Shown here: positions 9,212 to 18,375 of the stretch, one piece after another
Numbering within the stretch: position 1 is the first letter of the stretch
Layout of the letters: every line of letters starts with the position of its first letter
Assembly (NCBI GenBank): GCA_963738345.1
Contig: CAVTWI010000002.1
Span: 7,130,001 to 7,194,000, forward strand
Direction: 5' to 3'
Origin: Bog-159 sp963738345
GTDB taxonomy: Bacteria > Acidobacteriota > Terriglobia > Bryobacterales > Bryobacteraceae
Length of the DNA: 64,000 nucleotides
Translations under genes and position numbers: made by a program
Notes under the pieces: generated by a model
What the model saw: the letters and a program-made list of their open reading frames with translations, nothing else
The model's database searches: none
What the model was told of the DNA's origin: nothing

Positions 9212-9946
9212 ATGCGCGCGGATGTGGACGCCCTGGAAGCCGCTGCCGGACACCGGTTCACGGACCGGGAGATCCTGCACCGCGCGTTGACCCACAGTTC
9301 GCACGTTCACGAGAGGGCCCTAATCGATGGGGCGTCCACTGCGCGCGACAATGAACAGCTTGAGTTCCTGGGCGATTCGGTGCTGGGGTTCGTGATCAGC
9401 GAAGACCTGGTGCGGCGCCATCCGGATGCGGCGGAGGGACGCTTATCCAAATTGAAGGCGCACCTGGTGAGCGCGGCGTGGCTGCATGAGGCGGCCCAGC
9501 GGTTGAATCTGGGTGAGTATTTGGAACTCGGCCGCGGCGAGGAGATGAGCGGCGGGCGCACCAAGAAGACGCTTTTGGTAGACGCGCTCGAAGCCCTGAT
9601 TGCGGCGATCTACCTGGATGGCGGCATGGAACCGGTGCGCGAATTCATCAAGCGTTTTGTGGTGGCGCCGGGGATCGCGGAAGCCGGGCTGGACGGCGAA
9701 GAGGTGCCCCAGAGCCTGACGGATTATAAGAGCGCGTTGCAGGAATTTGCGCAGGCTCGCCGGTTGCCGCCGCCGCGTTATGTGATCGTGCGGGAGCGGG
9801 GTCCGGAACACTCGAAGATCTTCACGGTGGAAGCGCGGGTGGGTCGCGAATGGGTGGGGCAGGCGGAAGGAAATACGAAGAAGGGCGCGGCACAGAAAGC
9901 GGCGCGCGATGTTTATGAGAGGCTGCAAGCGGCTCCGCCGGGTTAG
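9212..9946 (+). CDS. rnc: Ribonuclease III
   Basis: Double-stranded-RNA endonuclease for rRNA and mRNA processing. 244 aa. ATG 9212 gives the canonical start MRADVDALEAAAGHRFTD; the upstream frame from 9134 is inside the TPR gene. The signature NEQLEFLGDSVL is near residue 46 and the second acidic cluster DALEALIAAIYLDGG near 126 (magnesium ligands). A C-terminal dsRNA-binding domain covers about 170-240 (DYKSALQEFAQ... AEGNTKKGAAQKAARDVYERL). Only 4 bp separate it from the TPR gene. Confidence 0.95.
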   Translation: MRADVDALEAAAGHRFTDREILHRALTHSSHVHERALIDGASTARDNEQLEFLGDSVLGFVISEDLVRRHPDAAEGRLSKLKAHLVSAAWLHEAAQRLNLGEYLELGRGEEMSGGRTKKTLLVDALEALIAAIYLDGGMEPVREFIKRFVVAPGIAEAGLDGEEVPQSLTDYKSALQEFAQARRLPPPRYVIVRERGPEHSKIFTVEARVGREWVGQAEGNTKKGAAQKAARDVYERLQAAPPG

Positions 9947-9952
9947 TGGAGG

Positions 9953-10087
9953 TTGTGCGGATTTGTGCAGGGTTGGGCTGAATTGTGCAGGGTTGTGCGC
10001 TGTGTTGATGGCGCGGGGAAAATTACGAACAAAGCCAATTCGTGGCTAAGTATTTTGTTTTCCAAGAGATAAAAGGAATTTTGGCAC
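9953..10087 (+). repeat. Dispersed ~125-bp repeat, copy 1
   Basis: Non-coding sequence starting 6 bp after rnc. It matches the reverse complement of 47845-47968. Shared features: GTGCGGATTTGTGC at one end, a GGCGCGGG block, then a core ACAAAGCCAATTC followed by TAAGTATT and TGTTTTC, and GGAATTTTGG at the other end. Identity in the core is high and the flanks are looser. No open frame spans it. Confidence 0.75.
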
Positions 10088-10441
10088 CCCGTTGTTGGGT
10101 TAAGCGTGAAACCGCCTAGCTGGTTAAGATTCTGTTGCATGTGGTTCGTCCGCGCTGGACGGTAGGGCTGCACGCACGCTTCAACTGCTAACTGGCCGGT
10201 GGTTTCGCGTTATCGGTGCCCAGTTCTAATTCCGCTAGTAAGTCAAACGTTTCATCATTGCGCTCAGGCCTATTTAGCCAATTTGACTGTAGCATGATAG
10301 CAAAAGTTGTCGAGGTCGAGTCGTGGGTTTTGATATTTGTTTTCAGTGGCTTTGAGGCCTGCGCGGAGTGGTGATCCGAACCGTTTGTGGGCCATCCCAG
10401 GATGTCTAGACTCAGGCCCTATCGCTTGGTAGGGTAACAAT
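10088..10441. other. Intergenic region upstream of cas3
   Basis: About 350 bp without a supported gene. It is less GC-rich than its neighbours in places (TTTAGCCAATTTGACTGTAG near 10270) and should hold the cas operon promoter, but no -35/-10 pair with standard spacing could be assigned. A short antisense frame here has no protein-like features. Confidence 0.4.
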
Positions 10442-12664
10442 GTGGCTACTTACTTTGCGCACAGTAAGAACACTCGAGGTGCTTGGAATCCCTTGCACGT
10501 TCATTTGAATGAGGTGGCTTTGCGGGCGCAGGCCTTCGCGGAGGTATTTGGAGTAGGGCAGGCCGCGTATTTGGCCGGAATACTTCACGATCTTGGCAAA
10601 TACGGCGACCTTTTTCAAGGACGGCTTGAGGGGAAGGAGAAGGGGCTAGATCACTGGTCGATAGGCGCTAGCGTGTGCTTGGACCGCTACAAGAATTTCG
10701 AGACAGCGATGGCCGTACAAGGGCACCACCTCGGATTGCAGCAGTGTGACAGAGAGGAGTTGCGGAAGATCCTTCCGGACCAACTGGAGAGCCACATTGA
10801 GCGACGACGACTTACCGAGAGGGATCGCGATGTGTTATTTGCTCGCTTGTTGGCTGACGGTATCACGCTTCCCGAAGGCGTTGTCAGGACGATCTCGGAC
10901 CCAAAGTGCGCGGCGGCGATGCTCGACCTCCGAATGTTGTTCTCGGCCCTGACTGACGCAGACTACCTATCCACAGAGCGCCATTTTGATCCTGACGCCG
11001 CTGGAATGCGGGAACCGGCCGCCGAGCTAAGGCCGGCAGAGGCGACGGAGGTATTGGACCGACACCTGGAGAATCTGGCTGCGAATACGGATTCGTCGTC
11101 CAGCGTTGCGGAGATTCGCCGGGACCTTCTCGCTGCATGCCGCACGGCGAGCCTAATGGCGCCGGGATTGTTCACGCTGACGGCTCCGACAGGAGCGGGG
11201 AAAACTCTTAGCACGCTGGCGTTCGCGCTACGGCATGCTGAGCGAAACGATCTTCGCCGCATTGTGGTGGTAATGCCGTTTCTCAGTATTATCGATCAGA
11301 CCGTAGGTGTGTACCGGGAAGCGCTGGCGGGACTTCAGGGCGGAGTAAGCGAGCGCTATCTTCTGGAGCATCATTCGCTGTCCGCCGAGACAGAGGGAGG
11401 CGAGGGTGACGGCGGGAGTGCACGTCTGAGAGGGATGCTGGCGCAGAACTGGGATGCGCCTATTGTGATTACGACGAGCGTGCAGTTCTTTGAATCGTTG
11501 TTCTCAAACTCACCGGCGGGGTGCCGCAAGTTGCACCGTCTGGCGCGGTCGTTGATTGTTTTCGATGAAGTTCAGACGCTGCCGCTTAAAGTGGTCCTGC
11601 CGACGCTGGCGACCCTTTCGCACTTGGCCGCACGGTATGGGAGTTCGGTGGTGTTCTCGACGGCTACCCAGCCAGCGTTCCGGCACCTTGATGAGAAGGT
11701 GCGGCCATATTGCGCGTCGGGTTGGCAGCCACGCGAGATCGTGCCTGCCGCACTTGGGCTGTTCGAGCGGGCGCGGCGGGTTCGGGTGGAATGGCCCGCG
11801 CGTGAGGAGCAGGTCAGTTGGGAACAACTCGCCGCGCTATTCGTTAATCTGACGCAAGTCCTATGCATCGTGAACCTGAAGAGGCACGCGCGCAATTTAT
11901 TCCGACTACTGGAGCCTCGTTGGCGCGACGATGTGTTCCATCTGTCAACCGCCATGTGTCCAAAGCATCGAGGAGTGGTTCTAGAAGAAGTTCGAAGACG
12001 CTTGCGGCGCGGTGAGCAGTGCGTGCTGGTGGCGACGCAATGCGTGGAAGCGGGTGTCGATTTGGACTTCCCGGCAGCCTATCGGGCGCTGGGGCCGCTG
12101 GACTCAATTGCGCAAGCGGCCGGGCGGTGCAATCGCAACGGCAAAATGGAGTCGGGATACCTGCGCGTCTTTATTCCCGAAGATGCTGGTTATCCGAGGG
12201 GCGTGTACTCACAAGCGACTGATTTAACGGCCGCCTTGCTGAATGGCGACACAGGATTTTCCATTGACGATCCGGCCGTCTTTGAAAATTATTTTAAGCG
12301 CTTGTATTCCATTGCGCACTTGGAAGACAGGTCTCTTAAGGAGGCCATCCAGACGAGGCATTTCCCGGATGTTCGAAGGTACTACCGCATCATCGAACAG
12401 GACAGCGTGAATGTATTGGTAGCTTATGACCGGAGGCGCTACGACGAACTGGCGGAGGAAGTGCGCCGGGACGGCCTAAGCCGTGACTGGGTTAGGCGCG
12501 CGCGGCCGTATGCTGTAGGTTGCTATCGCGGCGAAGCGAAGGTAATGGAGGCAGCGCCGATGAAGGACAGAAGGCCGTCCGGCGATTGGTTCCTTTATGA
12601 GAGAAATTACGATATAGCGGTAGGGCTAGAGGTTCCGAAGGAACTGGAGTTTCTGGGAGCTTAG
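10442..12664 (+). CDS. cas3: CRISPR-associated helicase/nuclease Cas3 (type I-C)
   Basis: Single-strand DNA nuclease-helicase recruited by Cascade to degrade target DNA. 740 aa. N-terminal HD nuclease: His21, HD at 49-50 in AGILHDLGKY, His71, and GHH near 97. SF2 helicase: Walker A TAPTGAGKT (~248), DEVQ box (~374), SFSTATQ-like motif III (FSTATQP), motif V/VI ATQCVEAGVDLDF (~530) and QAAGRCNRNG (~560). GTG 10442 is the first start in the frame. It is the first gene of an operon in type I-C order, with a 59-bp gap to cas5c. Confidence 0.95.
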   Translation: MATYFAHSKNTRGAWNPLHVHLNEVALRAQAFAEVFGVGQAAYLAGILHDLGKYGDLFQGRLEGKEKGLDHWSIGASVCLDRYKNFETAMAVQGHHLGLQQCDREELRKILPDQLESHIERRRLTERDRDVLFARLLADGITLPEGVVRTISDPKCAAAMLDLRMLFSALTDADYLSTERHFDPDAAGMREPAAELRPAEATEVLDRHLENLAANTDSSSSVAEIRRDLLAACRTASLMAPGLFTLTAPTGAGKTLSTLAFALRHAERNDLRRIVVVMPFLSIIDQTVGVYREALAGLQGGVSERYLLEHHSLSAETEGGEGDGGSARLRGMLAQNWDAPIVITTSVQFFESLFSNSPAGCRKLHRLARSLIVFDEVQTLPLKVVLPTLATLSHLAARYGSSVVFSTATQPAFRHLDEKVRPYCASGWQPREIVPAALGLFERARRVRVEWPAREEQVSWEQLAALFVNLTQVLCIVNLKRHARNLFRLLEPRWRDDVFHLSTAMCPKHRGVVLEEVRRRLRRGEQCVLVATQCVEAGVDLDFPAAYRALGPLDSIAQAAGRCNRNGKMESGYLRVFIPEDAGYPRGVYSQATDLTAALLNGDTGFSIDDPAVFENYFKRLYSIAHLEDRSLKEAIQTRHFPDVRRYYRIIEQDSVNVLVAYDRRRYDELAEEVRRDGLSRDWVRRARPYAVGCYRGEAKVMEAAPMKDRRPSGDWFLYERNYDIAVGLEVPKELEFLGA

Positions 12665-12723
12665 GCTTAGGTTTGCCGTCGGCGTGTGGGCTTGCGCGTG
12701 ATACTCTGCGTGTGGAGGTTTGT

Positions 12724-13439
12724 ATGTTTCCTCACACGCAAGAATTATTGGTCTGGGGTGATTTTGCATGTTACTCCCGCCCAGAACTAAAGGTTGAACG
12801 CTTTTCTTATCCGCTTCCCCCTCCTTCCGCAGTGAGAGGGGTCTTCGAGGCGATCTATGCCAAGCCGAAGGAATTTCGGTGGCAGGTGGAACGCGTCGAG
12901 TTGCTGTCTGCCCCTTCTTACATCGCACTCAGGCGCAACGAGGTGAAAGAAAAAATCAGCGTTTCCGCCGTGGAGCAGTGGCGCAAAGGGCAGGAGACGC
13001 CAGAGCCAATCTGGGCAGATGGTGGTGGCGACCAGAAAGGCCGGACGCAGCGGCAGACCATGGCGCTGCGGAATGTCCATTATCGCCTCTATGCCACCAT
13101 TCGCCCTTGGCCCGGCTTTGAGAGGCAGATTGCCGCACTCGAAGCACAGTTTCAGCGGAGAGCAGGATCCGGGAAATGTTTTTACCAACCTTATCTCGGA
13201 TGCCGAGAATTCGCGGCATACTTCGAACTTCCGGATGGCCCAACTGCCAGCAGTCCCCTGAGCCGTGGAGTGCAGAGCTGGGGCTGATGCTCTACGATGT
13301 CTTCGATCTGTCAAAGCCAGGCAAGAGCGACGATCTACCGGCGATTAGCCTATTTCGGGCGAAGGTGGAGAACGGCGTGATGCGGGTGCCCCGCTACGAG
13401 GACGCTGCGGTGATCAAACTCCCTGGAGGGGCAATCTGA
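12724..13439 (+). CDS. cas5c: Cas5c (Cas5d), crRNA-processing endonuclease, frameshifted
   Basis: In type I-C, Cas5 replaces Cas6 and cuts the pre-crRNA. ATG 12724 has RBS GGAGG. The first frame carries the family N-terminus (LLVWGDFACYSRPELKVERFSYPLPPPSAVRG), ALRNVHYRLYATI near residue 120 and CFYQPYLGCREFAAYFEL, then stops at 13287. The rest of Cas5c (ELGLMLYDVFDLS, SLFRAKVENGVMRVPRYED) continues in another frame to TGA 13437-13439. The break lies between about 13230 and 13275 and needs one added base; CCCC at 13256-13259 is a possible site. No classical slippery heptamer is seen. Either a sequence error or a real inactivating mutation. Confidence 0.88.
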
Positions 13440-15199
13440 TGCTGCATCAAATTGTAGAGTACGCGGAACGACAGGGTTTGGCTGCGGAACCGGGTTTCGC
13501 GCCAAAACGCGCCCGATGGGCGATATTGTGCACGGCCAGCGGTAAATACCAAGGGGTCGTAGAGATCGGCGACACCACCTTAAAGAGGAACCCGGGCCGG
13601 CATTTCTTGAGGGCTCCGGATCTCAGTCAGGGAAAGATGAAGGCTGGCGGAATCACGAAGAGCCACTTTCTGATCGACACACTCGGTGTGATTGCTAGCT
13701 ACGGCAAGGATGCCCCAGAGGAAAAGCATCAGTACTTCGTAAGCCTGTTAGAGCAAGCAAAGGGCGCAATGCCCGCGCTTGGGGCTGTGGCTAACATGCT
13801 GCGTGGCGAGGATAACCTCGTTGCGTTGAGAAACGATCTTGAACAGCGCAAAGCGAAGCCGACAGATAAGGTCACGTTTCAGATTGATGGCGAGTTTCCG
13901 GTGGATTCGGAAGAGTGGCACCAGTGGTGGCGGGAGTTTTACGCGGGATTGCAGACCAGCAAAGATCTGAGCCGCAAAGCTAAGAGCGCGAAGATGCTTT
14001 GCTTCCTCACTGGCGAGGAGGTAGAACCAGCGGCGACGCATCCGAAGATTAACGGTCTTACGGGCGTCGGCGGCCTGGCGATGGGCGATGTTTTGATTGG
14101 CTTCAAACAGGAATCGTTCCAATCCTATGGCCTGGATCAATCCGCGAATGCCGCTATGTCGGAGTTGGCCGCGAAAGGCTATCAATCGGGGCTTAACGAT
14201 TTGATCGCAAATCATAGCGTCCTGCTCGCCGGAACCCTGGTGACGCACTGGTTCCGCAATCACATCGCATTGGAAGACGACCCGATGAACATGATCATGG
14301 GGCCGAGCGAGGGCGATGAGGTTAACGCTCAAGTCCGGGCTCGGAAGCTAATCGACAGCATTCGGTCTGGCGAGCGGTCCGATCTCGCTAGGAACACTTA
14401 CTATGCACTGACGATTTCCAGTAACGGTGGGCGTGTTGTGATCCGCGACTGGATGGAGGGCGAGTTCGAGGATCTGGTCGAGAAAGTCAACGACTGGTTT
14501 TCGGATTTGGAAATCGTACACAGGGACGGCGGAAGGAGTGCGAATCCGCCAAAGTTCGGCGCAGTCCTTGGTGCGATGGTGCGGGATCTGAAGGACGTGG
14601 CGGCGCCAATAGCCGTGAAGCTCTATAGGGTGGCGGCTAGGGGTGAGTCGATCCCCCTTGCGGCTATGGCGCAGGCGTTGGCTCGGGTGCGGGTGGATGT
14701 GATACAAGGCGAGCGGCCAAACCACGCGCGCATGGGATTGATCAAGGCATATCACCTAAGGAAGTGGGAGCAAGAAGGAGCAAACATGGACGGGCAACTG
14801 AAGGCAGATGTGAACGCAGACTTTAAGGACCGGGCCTACCAGTGCGGACGTTTGATGGCGGTGTTAGGCAGACTGCAGACATCGGCACTAGGGGATGTCG
14901 GCGCGGGCGTTATTCAGCGTTACTACGCGGCGGCGAGCACTACGCCGGCACTCGTGTTTGGGCGTCTGGTGCGTGGAGCACAGCCGCATTTAAGCAAAGT
15001 AGGGGACAAGGCCCCGGGGCTGAAGGTTTGGTACGAGCGGCAGATCAGCGAGATCTGCGGCAAGATCGGCACGTCGATGCCGGCCACACTGACCCTGGAG
15101 GAACAGAGCCTTTTTGCGCTGGGTTATTACCAGCAACTGGCGGCTCGTTCGGCTGGTAACGACAAAGATACGGAAAACGAGGAAAAGGGAGAGCAATAA
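13439..15199 (+). CDS. cas8c: Cas8c/Csd1, type I-C Cascade large subunit
   Basis: Large subunit of the I-C interference complex, involved in PAM recognition. 586 aa, the usual length. Type-specific segments: an N-terminal MLHQIVEYAERQGL, LCFLTGEEVEPAATHPKINGLTGVG (~182-206), SYGLDQSANAAMSE (~224) and the C-terminal LALGYYQQLA-like FALGYYQQLAAR (~560). ATG 13439 overlaps the cas5c stop by one base, showing translational coupling. The frame is intact. Confidence 0.95.
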   Translation: MLHQIVEYAERQGLAAEPGFAPKRARWAILCTASGKYQGVVEIGDTTLKRNPGRHFLRAPDLSQGKMKAGGITKSHFLIDTLGVIASYGKDAPEEKHQYFVSLLEQAKGAMPALGAVANMLRGEDNLVALRNDLEQRKAKPTDKVTFQIDGEFPVDSEEWHQWWREFYAGLQTSKDLSRKAKSAKMLCFLTGEEVEPAATHPKINGLTGVGGLAMGDVLIGFKQESFQSYGLDQSANAAMSELAAKGYQSGLNDLIANHSVLLAGTLVTHWFRNHIALEDDPMNMIMGPSEGDEVNAQVRARKLIDSIRSGERSDLARNTYYALTISSNGGRVVIRDWMEGEFEDLVEKVNDWFSDLEIVHRDGGRSANPPKFGAVLGAMVRDLKDVAAPIAVKLYRVAARGESIPLAAMAQALARVRVDVIQGERPNHARMGLIKAYHLRKWEQEGANMDGQLKADVNADFKDRAYQCGRLMAVLGRLQTSALGDVGAGVIQRYYAAASTTPALVFGRLVRGAQPHLSKVGDKAPGLKVWYERQISEICGKIGTSMPATLTLEEQSLFALGYYQQLAARSAGNDKDTENEEKGEQ

Positions 15200-15200
15200 T

Positions 15201-16181
15201 ATGAGCCAAACGATCGAGAACCGATACGAATTCATTTTCTTGTTCGATTGCCAGAATGGGAATCCAAATGGCGATCCCGACGCCGCGAATGCGCCGCGAA
15301 TCGACCCGCAGGACATGCACGGGTTGGTGTCAGATGTCGCGATTAAGCGGCGAATCCGCAATTACGTGCAACTTGCGAAAGGCAACCAGATGCCCTTCGC
15401 CATCTTTATAGAACATGCGACGAACTTGAACCGGCCAATTGCGCAGGCGCACGAGAGCACGGAGGGCGGGATTGCCGAAGGCGACAAGGGTGCGGTCAAG
15501 AAGAAGGTGGGCTTGGCGCGGGATTGGATGTGCGAGAGGTTCTACGATGTGCGGGCGTTCGGCGCGGTGATGAGTACGGGCCTGAATGCGGGTCAGGTTC
15601 GAGGGCCGGTCCAAGTTACATTCGCGCGCTCAGTGGACCCGATACTGCCGCTGGATGTTTCGATCACGCGGATGGCGGTGGCCGACGACGTTAAGGGCGC
15701 CAAGACGGTAGCCGACTTGGTGGCGTGGGAAGAGAAACAGCCGGAAGAGAAACTGCGCACGATGGGAAGGAAGAGCCTGATCCCTTACGGATTGTACGTG
15801 GCCAAAGGGTTCATTAGCGCGAACCTCGCGGAACAGACCGGCTTCGACGATGCCGACCTGAGCCTGTTGTGGCAGGCGATACTCAACATGTACGAACACG
15901 ACCGGTCGGCCAGCAAGGGCATCATGACGGTACACCCCGAGTACGCTTTCTGTTTCAAACACGTCGGCAAAGATACCGACCTGGAGCAACGCAAGAGAGA
16001 AGCCAAGTTGGGCTGCGGCCAAGCGCACAGGCTGTTCTCGTTGGTTGAGGACAGCATCCATCGCAGGGCGGGAGTGGATGCGGCGCGATCAATCCACGAC
16101 TATGAACTGCCGACGCTCGAAGCGATCCGCGCGGGTTGTCCGGCCGGTGTGGAAGTTCATCGACTATCCGATCTAGCGTGA
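15201..16181 (+). CDS. cas7c: Cas7c/Csd2, type I-C Cascade backbone
   Basis: RRM-fold subunit that polymerises along the crRNA. 326 aa. ATG 15201 follows the cas8c stop by 1 bp and has AGGGAGAG as RBS; the longer frame from 15114 is rejected. Family marks: YEFIFLFDCQNGNPNGDPDAANAPR near the N-terminus (glycine/asparagine loop), TDVAIKRR-like SDVAIKRRIRNYV (~45), FYDVRAFGAVMS (~113), and RGPVQVTFARSVDPI (~134). All expected blocks are present in one frame. Confidence 0.96.
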   Translation: MSQTIENRYEFIFLFDCQNGNPNGDPDAANAPRIDPQDMHGLVSDVAIKRRIRNYVQLAKGNQMPFAIFIEHATNLNRPIAQAHESTEGGIAEGDKGAVKKKVGLARDWMCERFYDVRAFGAVMSTGLNAGQVRGPVQVTFARSVDPILPLDVSITRMAVADDVKGAKTVADLVAWEEKQPEEKLRTMGRKSLIPYGLYVAKGFISANLAEQTGFDDADLSLLWQAILNMYEHDRSASKGIMTVHPEYAFCFKHVGKDTDLEQRKREAKLGCGQAHRLFSLVEDSIHRRAGVDAARSIHDYELPTLEAIRAGCPAGVEVHRLSDLA

Positions 16182-16183
16182 CC

Positions 16184-16864
16184 ATGTACAGCGAAGACGA
16201 CCTACTGCCGCTTTCGGGGCTACAGCATTTAGTGTTCTGCGAGCGGCAGTGGGCGTTGATCCACATCGAGCAGGCTTGGGCGGAGAACCGTCTGACGGCG
16301 GAGGGGCGGGTACTGCACGAGCGGGCGCACGAGAGCGGCGGGGAGTCTCGGCCGGGGCTGCGGGTGGCGCGCGGGCTACGGCTGTGCTCGCTGCGGCTGG
16401 GGTTAGCGGGGCAAGCGGATGTGGTCGAGTTCCATCGCGCGCGGGAGGCGGAAGGGGGCAGTGGCGGCATCCGCATGGAGGGGGCGGAGGGGTGGTGGCG
16501 GCCGTTCCCGGTGGAATATAAGCGCGGGAAGCCGAAGCGTGACCGGTGCGACGAGGTCCAATTATGCGCGCAGGCGCTGTGTCTCGAGGAGATGTTCGGG
16601 GCGCGGGTGGCGGCGGGCGCATTGTTCTACGGCAAGCCACGGCGGCGGACGGAGGTGCCGTTCGACGAAGCGCTACGCGGGGAGACGGAGCGGCTAGCGG
16701 CGCGCATGCAGGAATTGTACAGGGCACGGGCGACGCCACGGGCGGTCTATTTGCCGAAGTGCGAAAGCTGTTCCTTGCTCTCGCTATGCATGCCGCGAGC
16801 GATGGGTAAGCCGGCGGGCGTGGCACGATATCTGGCGCGGGCGCTGGCGCCGGGCGACGAATAA
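16184..16864 (+). CDS. cas4: Cas4 exonuclease (adaptation)
   Basis: RecB-like, iron-sulfur protein that trims prespacers and defines the PAM with Cas1-Cas2. 226 aa. An N-terminal cysteine in HLVFCERQW and three clustered cysteines in CESCSLLSLC (~199-208) fit the 4Fe-4S site. The nuclease core shows GQADVVEF and PVEYKRGK (Asp/Glu-X-Lys). ATG 16184 is chosen; GTG 16178, overlapping the cas7c stop, is an alternative. The DNA is extremely GC-rich here. Followed by cas1 after 2 bp. Confidence 0.93.
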   Translation: MYSEDDLLPLSGLQHLVFCERQWALIHIEQAWAENRLTAEGRVLHERAHESGGESRPGLRVARGLRLCSLRLGLAGQADVVEFHRAREAEGGSGGIRMEGAEGWWRPFPVEYKRGKPKRDRCDEVQLCAQALCLEEMFGARVAAGALFYGKPRRRTEVPFDEALRGETERLAARMQELYRARATPRAVYLPKCESCSLLSLCMPRAMGKPAGVARYLARALAPGDE

Positions 16865-16866
16865 AC

Positions 16867-17898
16867 ATGAAGCAATTGCTGAACACGTTATACGTGACGA
16901 CGCAAGGCGCTTATCTGGCCAAAGACGGCGAGACGGTGCTGGTGCGGGTGGAGGAAGAGTCGCGGCTACGGGTGCCGATACATACGCTGGGGAGCATTGT
17001 GTGCTTCGGGCGGGTATCGTGCAGTCCGATGTTGATGGGGCTGTGCGCGGAGAATGGTGTGTCGCTGGCGTTTCTGACGGAGCACGGGCGATTCCTGGCG
17101 CGGGTGGAGGGGCCGGTATCGGGGAACGTGCTGTTGCGGCGGGAACAATACAGGCGGGCGGAGAACGAGCAGCAGACGGCGGAGATCGCGCGGTGCGTGG
17201 TGATCGCGAAGGTGGCGAATTGCCGGACGGTATTGATGCGGGCGGCGCGAGAGAAGGCGGGGGGGGAGGGGTGCGCGGAGTTGGATGCGGCGGCGTTACG
17301 GCTGATGCGGTTGACGGAGGCGCTGCAATCGCCCCTGGCGCTGAACACGGTGCGGGGGCACGAGGGGGACGCGGCGCGGGTGTATTTCGAGGTATTCGAT
17401 CATTTGATCGTGGAGGCGAAAGACGCGTTCTATTTCCGGGGGCGGAGCAGGCGGCCGCCGTTGGACAATATGAACGCGTTGTTGTCGTTTCTGTATACGC
17501 TGGTGACGCACGATGTGGCGGCGGCGCTGGAGGGGGTGGGACTGGATCCGGCGGTGGGGTATTTGCATGTGGACCGGCCGGGGCGTGCGAGCCTGGCGCT
17601 CGATTTGGTGGAGGAACTGCGTCCGGTGTTGGCGGACCGGTTGGCGCTATCGCTGGTGAACCGGCGGCAGGTGCGGGCGGAGGGATTCCGGAAGACGGAG
17701 AGCGGGGCGGTGGAGATGGACGATGGGACGCGCAAGGAGGTGCTGGTGGGGTATCAGAAGCGGAAGCAGGAGGAAGTGATGCATCCGTTCCTGAAGGAGC
17801 GGGTAGCGTTTGGGATAGTGCCGCATGTGCAGGCGATGCTGCTGTCGCGGTTTTTGAGGGGGGATTTGGACGGGTATCCGAGTTTCCTGTGGAGGTGA
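16867..17898 (+). CDS. cas1: Cas1 integrase (type I-C)
   Basis: Integrase that inserts new spacers with Cas2. 343 aa, typical of I-C Cas1. N-terminus MKQLLNTLYVTTQGAYLAKDGE is the subtype start. Metal-site regions are recognisable: VRGHEGDAARVYFEVFD with its glutamate (~165), GYLHVDRPGR histidine (~232) and DLVEELRPVLAD (~245). Contains a G8 run near 17269-17276 without frame loss. Confidence 0.96.
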   Translation: MKQLLNTLYVTTQGAYLAKDGETVLVRVEEESRLRVPIHTLGSIVCFGRVSCSPMLMGLCAENGVSLAFLTEHGRFLARVEGPVSGNVLLRREQYRRAENEQQTAEIARCVVIAKVANCRTVLMRAAREKAGGEGCAELDAAALRLMRLTEALQSPLALNTVRGHEGDAARVYFEVFDHLIVEAKDAFYFRGRSRRPPLDNMNALLSFLYTLVTHDVAAALEGVGLDPAVGYLHVDRPGRASLALDLVEELRPVLADRLALSLVNRRQVRAEGFRKTESGAVEMDDGTRKEVLVGYQKRKQEEVMHPFLKERVAFGIVPHVQAMLLSRFLRGDLDGYPSFLWR

Positions 17899-17902
17899 CG
17901 CG

Positions 17903-18196
17903 ATGATGTTGGTGGTGGTGGCGTACGATGTGAGTACGGAGTCGGAGGGGGGGCAGAAGCGGCTGCGGCGGGTGGCGAAGCTGTGCGAGGATTTTGGGCA
18001 GAGGGTGCAGAAGTCGGTGTTCGAATGCCTGGTGGATGCGGCGCAGTGGGTGGAGTTGCGGGCGCGGCTGATGGGGGAGATTGAGGCGGGGTCGGACAGT
18101 TTGCGGTTCTACTTTTTGGGGGACAATTGGCACAGGCGGGTGGAGCAGGTGGGGGCGAAGGTGGCGTACGATCCGCAGGGGCCGATGATTGTGTGA
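17903..18196 (+). CDS. cas2: Cas2 (type I-C)
   Basis: Small ferredoxin-fold partner of Cas1. 97 aa; MMLVVVAYDVSTES places the conserved aspartate at residue 9, then RLRRVAKLCEDFGQRVQKSVFEC, a signature of I-C Cas2. ATG 17903 is used; ATG 17906 is equally possible. Four bp after cas1. It ends 179 bp before the first CRISPR repeat. Confidence 0.96.
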   Translation: MMLVVVAYDVSTESEGGQKRLRRVAKLCEDFGQRVQKSVFECLVDAAQWVELRARLMGEIEAGSDSLRFYFLGDNWHRRVEQVGAKVAYDPQGPMIV

Positions 18197-18375
18197 TGCG
18201 CGGACCGGAAGCGAGCGGCGAATTGCGGGGAAGGTACGCGCGGGCGGTATGAGGTTGAAGGCGTGAGGTTTATGGATTTTGGTCCAGGTGCGCGGGTTGC
18301 GGCTGACGCGCGGCGGGTGCGGTACGCGGAATCTGGGCTAGAAGTGCTTGTTCTCCAGTAGGTTGGAGGATGGGC
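18197..18375 (+). promoter_or_regulatory. CRISPR leader
   Basis: The 179 bp between the cas2 stop and repeat 1. The side is inferred from three signs: the repeat orientation (ending ATTGAAAC on the plus strand), the adjacent cas2, and the decayed repeats at the opposite end. No clear promoter hexamers could be assigned in this GC-rich stretch. Confidence 0.7.

Noticed and set aside
13230..13275. Programmed -1 frameshift in cas5c
   Set aside because: No X-XXY-YYZ slippery heptamer or following stem was found; a simple indel is more likely.
16784..18133. 449-aa minus-strand frame and a 301-aa plus alternative frame over cas1
   Set aside because: Products of extreme GC content; Pro/Arg or Gly/Ala-rich, antisense to clear cas4-cas1-cas2 genes.
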